Below are positions 1 through 5,790 of a stretch of DNA of 12,475 bases, piece after piece. The stretch covers positions 1 to 12,475 of the forward strand of contig WJIO01000361.1 of the NCBI GenBank assembly GCA_014730235.1. Direction: 5' to 3'. The notes beneath the pieces were generated by a model that saw only the letters and a program-made list of their open reading frames with translations, was not told where the DNA came from and made no database searches. Source of the DNA: Candidatus Poribacteria bacterium (GTDB lineage: Bacteria; Poribacteria; DTPJ01; WJIO01). A program made the translations under genes and the position numbers. How positions within the stretch are numbered: the first letter of the stretch is position 1; each line of letters starts with the position of its first letter.

Positions 1-1
1 G

Positions 2-475
2 GATCCCCTGCTGGTATTAGCTCTTATGCTGGAAGAAAGCAGGTATGATCCCGATGCCGTATCCTATGTTGGCGCAAGAGGACTTACCCAGATTATGCCT
101 TCTACAGGCAGAGAAATAGCAGGTCGTATAAGTATTAATCCCTTTTTCACAGAAATGCTGTTCCAGCCTGAGTTAAATATCAAGATGGGTACGTGGTATC
201 TTGGAAGTATTGCCCGACGTTTTAAGAAGCGCGTACAGGATAATCTTGGTAATAATCACAGCCATATAACAAAGTCAGACAGGGATTATGTAGCCATGAT
301 GCTGGCCGTAGGTGCATATAACGGCGGTGAATCCAGAGTAAAAAGGTGGATGGCTAAATATGGTATTCAGGATATAGATGAATTTGTGGAAAATATACCA
401 ATATATGAAACACGACGCTATATTAAAAAAGTATTTGATTCTTATGAAATGTATAAAGCCATATATAAAGATTAA
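2..475 (+). CDS. Lytic transglycosylase, SLT domain (5'-truncated by window edge)
   Basis: This is the C-terminal part of a soluble-lytic-transglycosylase-like enzyme, which cleaves the MurNAc-GlcNAc bond of peptidoglycan to give 1,6-anhydro-MurNAc ends. The reading frame is open to the window edge: the codons before the first ATG (26) read DPLLVLAL, the conserved start of the SLT domain, so that ATG is internal and the true start lies upstream. Visible motifs in order are EESRYDP with the catalytic Glu (codon 35-37), GARGLTQIMP, AYNGGESRV and the C-terminal IPIYETRRYIKKV. All are in the usual order and spacing for the family. A signal peptide or membrane anchor would be in the missing part. 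A sulfatase-like gene follows 25 nt downstream on the same strand, so the two may be co-transcribed. Confidence 0.9.
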   Translation, partial: DPLLVLALMLEESRYDPDAVSYVGARGLTQIMPSTGREIAGRISINPFFTEMLFQPELNIKMGTWYLGSIARRFKKRVQDNLGNNHSHITKSDRDYVAMMLAVGAYNGGESRVKRWMAKYGIQDIDEFVENIPIYETRRYIKKVFDSYEMYKAIYKD

Positions 476-500
476 AGATGAAAACTGAAAGGAATTCGTC

Positions 501-1904
501 ATGACTGATAAACGCCCGAATATACTCCTTTATACAACAGATCAGCAACGAGGTGACCATATAAGTATTTCAGGGCATCCGGTAATCGAAACACCTAACG
601 TTGACTCCTTTGTAAACCGGGGAGCTTATTTCCCCAACGCCTATACTGAAATTCCATCCACCACCGGTGCCCGTAGATGTCTGCATGCAGGGCAGGGAAG
701 CTACGATTGCGGGTTGGTAGGATATGCGGCTGCTGAGTGGAACGAACCAAACATCCTGGCCCAGGTCTTGGCTGATAATGGTTATCACTGCATCAACGTA
801 GGATGGCGTAACATGCACCCGCGACGTAAGCTGTTCGGCTTTCATAACGTTATATGTCATGATCTGCATGAAGGCGAAGACGACTACTGGGACTGGCTTA
901 AAGAAAAATTGGGCCCTGAGGTATTGGAACGCGGGCATGGTTGTGATGCTAACGGCTGGTTAACCCGACCCTGGCATCTGGAAGAAAGGTATCATCCCAC
1001 CAACTGGACAAACGATGTTTCCATTGATCAGCTAAAAAAACGTGATCCTACACGCCCTTTTTTCATCTGGGTTTCTCACCTGCGACCTCATTCTCCCTAC
1101 GATCCTCCCCAATTCTTCTGGGATATGTATATCAATCGGGAACTCCCTGAAATACCTGTGGGCGATTGGGCATCAGAGCACGATATACCCGGTCCCGGCC
1201 TGGACATGACAGCCTGGAGAGGTCGTTTGACACCAGAACAAAATCAGCGCATGAGAGCCGCATATATGGGACTTTGCTCCCATCTTGATTATGATTTGGG
1301 TCGTCTAATGCAGGAAATGCAGAGATCGTTGGGTGTAATGAATAACACTATGGTTATTTTCACATCGGATCACGGCGATATGATGGGTGATCATCACCTT
1401 CACCGTAAGACATATGCATACGAAGGCTCAGCAAGAATTCCCTTTGTGGTGCGTTATCCTGCTGGTTTGAATCTCCCCACAGGCACTTTTGAGCATGTAG
1501 TGGGTTTGCAGGATGTTATGCCTACTATACTGGATGCTATTGGTATAGATATACCCGATTCGGTCACAGGTAAAAGCGTTTTAAAAGCTGTTAAGGGGGA
1601 AGAATGGCGGAAATTCATACATGGTGAACATTCTCCATGCTATTCAGCCGATGAGGCCATGCACTATCTGACTGACGGTAGAGAAAAATATATATATTTC
1701 CCCAAAAGCGGAGATGAGCAATTCTTTGACATGAGGGAGAACCGTCTGGAACTGCATAACCTGGTAGGAAAATCGGAATTTGAAGAACGTGTATCCCTCT
1801 GGCGTAAACGCTTGATTAAAATCCTTGGTGATCGAGGTGATGGATTCTCTGACGGGGAAAAACTGCTGAGGAAAGATAGCTGGAGCGCAATTGTAAGTAA
1901 GTAG
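501..1904 (+). CDS. Sulfatase-family (alkaline phosphatase superfamily) hydrolase, Thr at the formylglycine position
   Basis: A 467-residue protein of the sulfatase/alkaline phosphatase fold. Metal-site motifs are present: D14-Q15 in NILLYTTDQQRGD near the N-terminus and D290-H291 in the SDHGDMMGDHHLHRK segment, with K303 nearby. Histidines in VSHLRPHSPYDPP (about 193 and 197) fit the substrate-side motif, and a C-terminal subdomain ends in an FFDMREN...ELHNL segment typical of these enzymes. The nucleophile region reads PSTTGARRC (52-60). Aligned on the conserved Arg (R58) of C-x-P-x-R, the position normally converted to formylglycine is Thr54 and the Pro is Gly. A classical formylglycine sulfatase is therefore unlikely; a phosphodiesterase or phosphomonoesterase-like activity is possible. 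There is no signal peptide, so it is probably cytoplasmic. The start is supported by AAAGGA at 488-493, 7 nt before the ATG. Confidence 0.85.
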   Translation: MTDKRPNILLYTTDQQRGDHISISGHPVIETPNVDSFVNRGAYFPNAYTEIPSTTGARRCLHAGQGSYDCGLVGYAAAEWNEPNILAQVLADNGYHCINVGWRNMHPRRKLFGFHNVICHDLHEGEDDYWDWLKEKLGPEVLERGHGCDANGWLTRPWHLEERYHPTNWTNDVSIDQLKKRDPTRPFFIWVSHLRPHSPYDPPQFFWDMYINRELPEIPVGDWASEHDIPGPGLDMTAWRGRLTPEQNQRMRAAYMGLCSHLDYDLGRLMQEMQRSLGVMNNTMVIFTSDHGDMMGDHHLHRKTYAYEGSARIPFVVRYPAGLNLPTGTFEHVVGLQDVMPTILDAIGIDIPDSVTGKSVLKAVKGEEWRKFIHGEHSPCYSADEAMHYLTDGREKYIYFPKSGDEQFFDMRENRLELHNLVGKSEFEERVSLWRKRLIKILGDRGDGFSDGEKLLRKDSWSAIVSK

Positions 1905-1913
1905 AATTTTTAT

Positions 1914-1935
1914 GGCTCTTCGGTCTTGAGTGTGG
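1914..1935 (+). repeat. Solitary end of the small palindromic element family
   Basis: The segment begins GGCTCTTC and continues to GAGTGTGG. It matches the outer ends of the three complete elements at 4495-4614, 5312-5473 and 5599-5740, whose ends begin GGnTnnTCC and reach GTGTGG after about 20 nt. No matching inverted end is visible before the next gene or within about 400 nt downstream. It is probably the remnant of a decayed or partly deleted copy, 10 nt after the sulfatase stop codon. Confidence 0.5.
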
Positions 1936-1962
1936 AAAATAATCTATTTCAGGAGAGTACCA

Positions 1963-2265
1963 ATGCTTCAAAATAATAGCAATAATAAAGGACGATTTTG
2001 TCCGGACTGCGGGATGAATATAACACAGATATGCCCTTTGTGTCATGGTCTTGGTTATACACAACCCCTTCCGCTTATGCCGGCTTTTACTGTTACAATA
2101 TGTGATCATCCAAACGAACGGGGGGAGTATTGCTCAATATGTGGAACGAGGCTTAAACAGCAGCCTTTGCGGGAGACATGCACCACATGCCTTGGTAAGG
2201 GTTGGGTTCCAGCACCTAGTCATATCTGTATAAAGAAAATTTCTCTTCCGCCCAGGAGATTTTAA
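1963..2265 (+). CDS. Small protein with duplicated CxxCG / CxxCxGxG zinc module
   Basis: A 100-residue protein of unknown function. I start it at the ATG at 1963 because AGGAGAG (1951-1957) lies just upstream. The upstream in-frame ATG at 1930 has no ribosome binding site and would translate part of a repeat remnant. Two similar modules are visible. Module 1 is C13-x2-C16-G, then C24-x2-C27-HGLG. Module 2 is C57-x2-C60-G, then C73-x2-C76-LGKG. Each can supply four Cys for one zinc. The CxxCxGxG halves resemble the DnaJ zinc-finger motif, but there is no J domain. C48 and H49 lie between the modules. There is no signal peptide or membrane segment. It follows the sulfatase-like gene on the same strand and ends at a strong inverted repeat. 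A role as a metal-binding adaptor or nucleic-acid-binding protein is only a guess. Confidence 0.7.
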   Translation: MLQNNSNNKGRFCPDCGMNITQICPLCHGLGYTQPLPLMPAFTVTICDHPNERGEYCSICGTRLKQQPLRETCTTCLGKGWVPAPSHICIKKISLPPRRF

Positions 2266-2298
2266 ACATTCCATTCCAGCTGAGCTGGAATGGAATGT
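2266..2298. terminator. Inverted repeat between convergent genes, probable bidirectional terminator
   Basis: A perfect 15-bp stem (ACATTCCATTCCAGC, loop TGA, then the exact complement) lies immediately after the zinc-module stop codon and 8 bp before the stop of the convergent histidine kinase gene. The flanks are AT-rich (AAATTAATTT on the right; TTAAAAT when read leftwards) but lack a long uninterrupted T run. The position and perfect stem favour a shared terminator. Confidence 0.6.
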
Positions 2299-2306
2299 AA
2301 ATTAAT

Positions 2307-3791
2307 TTAAGCAAAAGTATGGGTTCCCCGGCATTTTTCTTCCCTTATTTTCATACCTTTTGCAACTGAATCCCTGATCTGGCTTATCTGGAAGGGTTTT
2401 GAGATAACAAAATCCACATCACCCTCATTTGTCTGTATATCTGTGATATCCCCTCCCCAGCCTGTGACCATTACGACTACAGAATTGCTGTCATATTCCT
2501 TGATTGCAGACGCTACTTCCAAGCCTGACAATTCAGGCATACCCAGGTCTGTATATACCAGATCAAAATTTCCCTCCCTGAATATTTCTAATCCTTCTCT
2601 GCTATCGCCTATTAAAGTAACTTCATGTCCTTCTCTGGTAAGAATTGCATAGAAAAGTTCCCTTATTACCTGTTCATCATCTATTACCAAAATATTTGCT
2701 TTCTTTTTGGATATGCCAATTATTTGCTCTCGTTTTTTTTCTTCTTTTTTCTTGATAAAAGGCAGGTAAAACTTAATTTTTGTGCCGCATGGGTCTGTAT
2801 TTTCAATCTCAATATCCCCACCGTATCTTTTTATTATACTTCTGGAAATAGTTAGACCAATGCCTTTTCTTTCATTTCCTTTTGTTGTGAAAAAGGGTTT
2901 AAGGACCTTCCGCTTTATCGGAGTTGGTATACCGATTCCTGTATCACATACAGATATATAAACATAATCTTTATCAGAGGTTATATCAATACTGATTATT
3001 CCTCCCGATGGCATAGCTTCTATGGCATTGATGATAATATGAGTAAGTGCATTTTTAATTTCACCTTTGTTGCCAATTATATTGGGAATATTTTCTTCAG
3101 ATTTTGTTATCTGTATTTCAATACCATTTTCCAATATCTGTTCTTTTTTATAAATATTTATATTATTTACCACCTGTTTAGTAATATCTCTTAAATCCAG
3201 AATTTCATGGTTATTCATACTAACTGATGTGGCAAATTCCTGAGCTTTTCTTATCATATCAATAGCTTCAACCGAAACATCTTCTACAGCTTTAAATCCG
3301 CTTTCGTAAAATGGTATATCATCTTCATCAAAAGACAGTTGTTGCATTAATTGGGTGCGTCCTATTACGGTGGTTAAAACATTATTAAACTCGTGCATAA
3401 TACCAATGGTCAGCAGCCCTATATTTTTTAATTCTTCGGCATTGGAAAGATCGTTATGATTTTCTATCTCTGCTGTTATGTCTTTGATAAGCCATAAGTT
3501 TTTTTCTAAACCATTTTTTTTCGTATATTTATTTTTCGAGATATGATAATGTTTTCCGGAAAAATCAAGGCACAAATTACTTTTCTGGTCGTTTTTTAGT
3601 TTTTTTGGTATAAATTGACATTCAGGCCTATTTTCTGCTGTCTGAATTAACTCCAATAATTCATTATCCCCAATGTTGCCAAACATATGAAATACAACTT
3701 CGTTTGTAAATTCTATTTTGTGGTTTTCGTCAAGTAATATGATTCCATCTTTCATAATATTAAGTATAGAATTGATCTCATCATTATCCAT
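2307..3791 (-). CDS. Soluble PAS-histidine kinase-receiver hybrid
   Basis: A hybrid sensor kinase, 494 residues from the chosen start. Order: an N-terminal PAS-like segment (about 5-110), a dimerisation/phosphoacceptor helix with H133 in GIMHEFNNVLTTVIG, an HATPase domain (N-box N255 in IINAIEAMPSGG, DTGIGIP with D283, GIGLTIS at 310-316), a basic linker, and a C-terminal receiver (D371/D372 pocket, phosphoacceptor D415 in YTDLGMPELSG, T443, K465). There is no membrane segment, so it senses a cytoplasmic signal, and no DNA-binding output domain, so a partner is needed. An in-frame ATG at 3884 would add 31 residues but has no ribosome binding site. AGGGG (3798-3802) lies 6 nt before the ATG at 3791; 3794 is the near alternative. 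No partner regulator is in the window. Confidence 0.88.
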   Translation of the reverse strand: MDNDEINSILNIMKDGIILLDENHKIEFTNEVVFHMFGNIGDNELLELIQTAENRPECQFIPKKLKNDQKSNLCLDFSGKHYHISKNKYTKKNGLEKNLWLIKDITAEIENHNDLSNAEELKNIGLLTIGIMHEFNNVLTTVIGRTQLMQQLSFDEDDIPFYESGFKAVEDVSVEAIDMIRKAQEFATSVSMNNHEILDLRDITKQVVNNINIYKKEQILENGIEIQITKSEENIPNIIGNKGEIKNALTHIIINAIEAMPSGGIISIDITSDKDYVYISVCDTGIGIPTPIKRKVLKPFFTTKGNERKGIGLTISRSIIKRYGGDIEIENTDPCGTKIKFYLPFIKKKEEKKREQIIGISKKKANILVIDDEQVIRELFYAILTREGHEVTLIGDSREGLEIFREGNFDLVYTDLGMPELSGLEVASAIKEYDSNSVVVMVTGWGGDITDIQTNEGDVDFVISKPFQISQIRDSVAKGMKIREEKCRGTHTFA

Positions 3792-3879
3792 CATAAACCC
3801 CTGTATAATAGTCAACGCTTCAACTATCCATGCTGCTTTTGAATATAAATTAATAGAATATACTTTTATCGCGGATTTT

Positions 3880-3909
3880 ATCATACAGGGTGTGACATAC
3901 CTATGTCAC
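3880..3909 (-). promoter_or_regulatory. Candidate kinase promoter overlapping a palindromic operator
   Basis: Read leftwards, GTGACA (3904-3909, 5/6 to TTGACA) and TATGAT (3880-3885, 5/6 to TATAAT) are separated by 18 nt. The -35 lies in a perfect 18-bp palindrome at 3892-3909, GTGACATA-CC-TATGTCAC. A dimeric regulator bound there would cover the promoter. The -10 hexamer contains the in-frame ATG at 3884, which is another reason to start the kinase downstream at 3791. The binding protein is unknown. It is not a CRP site, because the GTGA/TCAC halves are 10 nt apart rather than 6. Confidence 0.45.
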
Positions 3910-4036
3910 TCTTATATATAATTTTATTTATAGTTTTTGAGATTTAGCTGTTTAAATAGGCAAGTAATAATAGATTACTAAAAATCTTGGTAGGTTAGAT
4001 TATTTTATTAATGAAAGAATTCTAAGTTAGAAGAAA

Positions 4037-4396
4037 TGGTGGAGGCGGCGGGAATCGAACCCGCGTCCGTTGATACATCCACAAAAGCTACTACATGCTT
4101 TTCCTGTGTTTAAATTTCGCTTACTGAGATTCCCACAGGCAGGATTCCCGGGAAACTAGCTCAAATAAAGTTTCACCTATTGACTCTTTGAGCAAAAGTC
4201 AACTGGTATATCCTGCTAATCGTCGCTCTTTCCTAACCCGCAGGCGAGGAAAGGAAGAACGTAGCCGTCGTTAATTACGCAGCTAGAGCCAATTCATTAT
4301 CGGCAATTAAAGTTTTTCCACCTTTTTTACGAGGCCGATGGAACCTCGGCATGCAACCATTGTTTCATCTATCCCCGTCGAAACCAGATCGCCCCC
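4037..4396 (-). ncRNA. ssrA: Transfer-messenger RNA (tmRNA)
   Basis: A one-piece tmRNA of about 360 nt that rescues stalled ribosomes together with SmpB. The 5' end GGGGGCGATCTGGTTTCGAC (read leftwards from 4396) and the 3' end, with its T-arm GGGTTCGATTCCC and encoded CCA (4037-4039), form the tRNA-like domain. GGGGGCG pairs with CGCCTCC as a 7-bp acceptor stem containing one G-U. The tag frame (4278-4322) reads GGKTLIADNELALAA, followed by TAA at 4275-4277. The ALAA ending is the usual protease degron, and the GKT start resembles the B. subtilis tag. The exact resume codon is uncertain: GGT is the best guess, but the upstream A-run makes it ambiguous. smpB lies upstream on the same strand with a mobile element between them. 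Confidence 0.97.
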
Positions 4397-4403
4397 TGCA
4401 TTT

Positions 4404-4412
4404 ATTATAACA
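4404..4412 (-). promoter_or_regulatory. Extended -10 promoter of ssrA
   Basis: Read leftwards, TGTTATAAT is an extended -10 element (TGn plus TATAAT). It ends exactly 7 nt before the first G of the tmRNA, so transcription can start at the mature 5' end. There is no good -35 hexamer, which fits an extended -10 promoter. It implies that ssrA can be transcribed independently of smpB. Confidence 0.65.
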
Positions 4413-4494
4413 TATTCCTGTTATTTAATATTCCTGAAATATATTATGTAATCGCTAAAAAAACAAGGATATACTTGCATAATTAATATTCTTT

Positions 4495-4614
4495 GGTTCT
4501 TCCGGGTTTAGTGTGGTCATAATTGAAAATGCCCTCAGCTTGCCATTCCTGCTTCCGCAGGAATGACAGCATAAGGAAGTTTCTTATCTTTACCACACCA
4601 AACCCGGAAGAATC
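4495..4614. mobile_element. Small palindromic element (MITE-like), copy 1, 120 bp
   Basis: A non-coding element with inverted ends (GGTTCTTCCGGGTTTAG... on the left, complement of GATTCTTCCGGGTTTGG... on the right). At its centre is CATTCCTGC-TTCC-GCAGGAATG. It is flanked by a perfect 8-bp direct repeat, TATTCTTT (4487-4494 and 4615-4622), which looks like a target-site duplication. It is an inverted copy of the element at 5599-5740 and lies between smpB and ssrA. There is no transposase in the window. The GGnTCTT ends and 8-bp duplication recall the ISL3 family; that link is from memory and unchecked. Confidence 0.8.
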
Positions 4615-4672
4615 TATTCTTTTTAATGATTACATTATAATAACTTTTTTGCAAAATTCAGTATTATTTTGA

Positions 4673-5137
4673 TTAATTTCTCTTAATGGCTGATTCCAAC
4701 TCTCTTCTTATTGTTTTCTTTTTGATGCTTTCTCGCTTATCGTATAAATGTTTTCCCCTCGCCAACGCAAGTTCTACCTTTGCAAAGTTTTTTTCGTTGA
4801 AATAAATACTAAGCGGGATCAAAGTCACTCCACTTTGATGAGTTTTACCGGACAATTTCCTGATCTCCCGCTTTTTCAGTAACAGCTTCCTTCGTCGTTT
4901 TGGATCATATCTCATGGAATTGCTGTGACTGTATTGGCTGATATGAACATCACATAAAAAGACTTCCCCATTTTCTATTTTCGCATAACTATCCTGAAGG
5001 CTGATTTTACCTTCTCTGAGAGACTTAACTTCGTTGCCTTCCAATGCAATACCAGCTTCGTAAGTGTCTATTATTTCATAATCATGACGTGCTTTTCTGT
5101 TTACCGCGACATTTTTAATTTCTCTTGTATTAGCCAA
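4673..5137 (-). CDS. smpB: SsrA-binding protein SmpB
   Basis: SmpB binds the tRNA-like domain of tmRNA and places it in the A site of stalled ribosomes. The chosen start gives 154 residues, normal for the family. Visible hallmarks are NRKARHDYEI near the N-terminus, the GIALEGNEVKSLREGKISLQDSY strand region, the YDPKRRRKLLL segment, and the basic tail ALARGKHLYDKRESIKKK...RREL that enters the mRNA channel. The start is TTG either way: the outermost one (5146) abuts AAGG with no spacing, while the TTG at 5137 has AAGG 9 nt upstream and gives an N-terminus MANTREIKNVAVNRKARHDY that fits the family better. It has its own promoter (5184-5212) and is followed by an element copy and then ssrA on the same strand. 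Confidence 0.95.
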   Translation of the reverse strand: MANTREIKNVAVNRKARHDYEIIDTYEAGIALEGNEVKSLREGKISLQDSYAKIENGEVFLCDVHISQYSHSNSMRYDPKRRRKLLLKKREIRKLSGKTHQSGVTLIPLSIYFNEKNFAKVELALARGKHLYDKRESIKKKTIRRELESAIKRN

Positions 5138-5183
5138 TTTAATCAACCTTGAGTTAAAAAGTTAAAAATAACACGCAATTATC

Positions 5184-5212
5184 ATTATATCACAAATAGG
5201 GTTATACGGCAA
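5184..5212 (-). promoter_or_regulatory. Sigma-A-type promoter of smpB
   Basis: Read leftwards, TTGCCG (5207-5212, 4/6 to consensus) and a perfect TATAAT (5184-5189) are separated by 17 nt. Transcription would start near 5177, about 40 nt before the smpB start codon. There are no other genes on this strand upstream within the window, so this is the likely smpB promoter. Confidence 0.6.
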
Positions 5213-5311
5213 GAAATTCAACTGATTCTCACCAAGCATAAATTTTACATCCCTGTGTTATTGCGAAGAACGGAGTAGCAAATAAAGTTTTTAGTCTGTA
5301 TCAAAATTTTT

Positions 5312-5473
5312 GGCTCATCCGGTTTAAGTGTGGAAGTGTAAAAGACATTGTCCAATTAAGAAAAAACATCCTCCATTTGTCATTCCTGCTTCAAGCTTTT
5401 TCAAAAAGCTTGAAGCAGGAATGACAAGCTGAGAAAATTTTCAAATTATTACCATACTCAAACCGGAAGAGCC
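5312..5473. mobile_element. Small palindromic element (MITE-like), copy 2, 162 bp
   Basis: A second copy of the element family. The ends are GGCTCATCCGGTTTAAG... and the complement of GGCTCTTCCGGTTTGAG.... The centre is a long hairpin at 5377-5427, 25 bp of perfect stem with a 1-nt centre (TTGTCATTCCTGCTTC... and its complement). Flanks are AAATTTTT (5304-5311) and AAAGTTTT (5474-5481), 7/8 identical. Its right arm aligns with the right arm of copy 3. The left arm is diverged and longer, so this copy is the oldest-looking or belongs to a subfamily. It lies in the divergent region between smpB and the glycosidase operon and contains no ORF. Confidence 0.75.
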
Positions 5474-5531
5474 AAAGTTTTCATGGACATAGATTTTATG
5501 CTTCGACTGATTCAAATATGATTTTAGCATC

Positions 5532-5560
5532 TTAACAGATGGATCATGTTATGGTATAAT
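5532..5560 (+). promoter_or_regulatory. Sigma-A-type promoter of the glycosidase operon
   Basis: TTAACA (5532-5537, 5/6 to consensus), a 17-nt spacer and a perfect TATAAT (5555-5560). Transcription would start near 5567, giving a leader of about 220 nt before the fucosidase start. That leader contains the whole of element copy 3 with its strong hairpin. This is the best promoter match on the + strand in the window. Confidence 0.7.
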
Positions 5561-5598
5561 ATCATAAACAAATTATATGGGCGAGATTAATGAATATA

Positions 5599-5740
5599 GG
5601 TTTTTCCGACTTGGGTGTGGTAAAGATAAGAAACTTCTTTATGCTGTCATTCCTGCTTCAAGCTTTTTTCAAAAAGCTTGAAGCAGGAATGGCAAGCTGA
5701 GGGCATTTTCAATTATGACCACACTAAACCAGGAAAAGCC
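5599..5740. mobile_element. Small palindromic element (MITE-like), copy 3, 142 bp
   Basis: The third copy, inverted relative to copy 1. Between the GTGTGG boxes and the hairpin the arms of copies 1 and 3 differ by about one base, but the outer 20 bp differ more. The central hairpin (5648-5691) is 44 nt, 21 bp of perfect stem with a TC centre, against 22 nt in copy 1; this accounts for the length difference. Flanks are TGAATATA (5591-5598) and GGAATATA (5741-5748), 7/8 identical. It sits between the operon promoter and the fucosidase start codon and so is probably transcribed as a folded leader. Confidence 0.8.
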
Positions 5741-5790
5741 GGAATATAAAGGAATTTAAAATTCAGATCATCTAGATCAGGAGTTAAATT

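Noticed and set aside
570-938. 122-codon open frame on the - strand
   Set aside because: It lies entirely inside the sulfatase-like gene, has no ribosome binding site and no recognisable motif; the + strand protein is clearly real.
2045-2233. 62-codon open frame on the + strand
   Set aside because: It overlaps the zinc-module gene in another frame; the frame with ordered CxxC pairs and a good ribosome binding site is preferred.
3892-3909. CRP/FNR-type binding site
   Set aside because: The GTGA and TCAC halves are 10 nt apart instead of 6, and the inner bases do not match the FNR TTGAT/ATCAA pattern.
3940-4036. Rho-independent terminator for ssrA
   Set aside because: Only weak 5-6 bp stems (AATCT/AGATT, AGTAAT/ATTACT) are visible downstream of the tmRNA, followed by modest T-rich sequence; not enough to call.
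4037-4075. tRNA gene, suggested by the T-arm and CCA
   Set aside because: No anticodon arm is nearby; the segment is the 3' half of the tmRNA tRNA-like domain, with the 5' half 350 nt away.
4495-5740. CRISPR array, because similar repeats recur
   Set aside because: There are only three copies, in mixed orientation, of unequal length, irregularly spaced and with long inverted structure; they are transposon-like elements.
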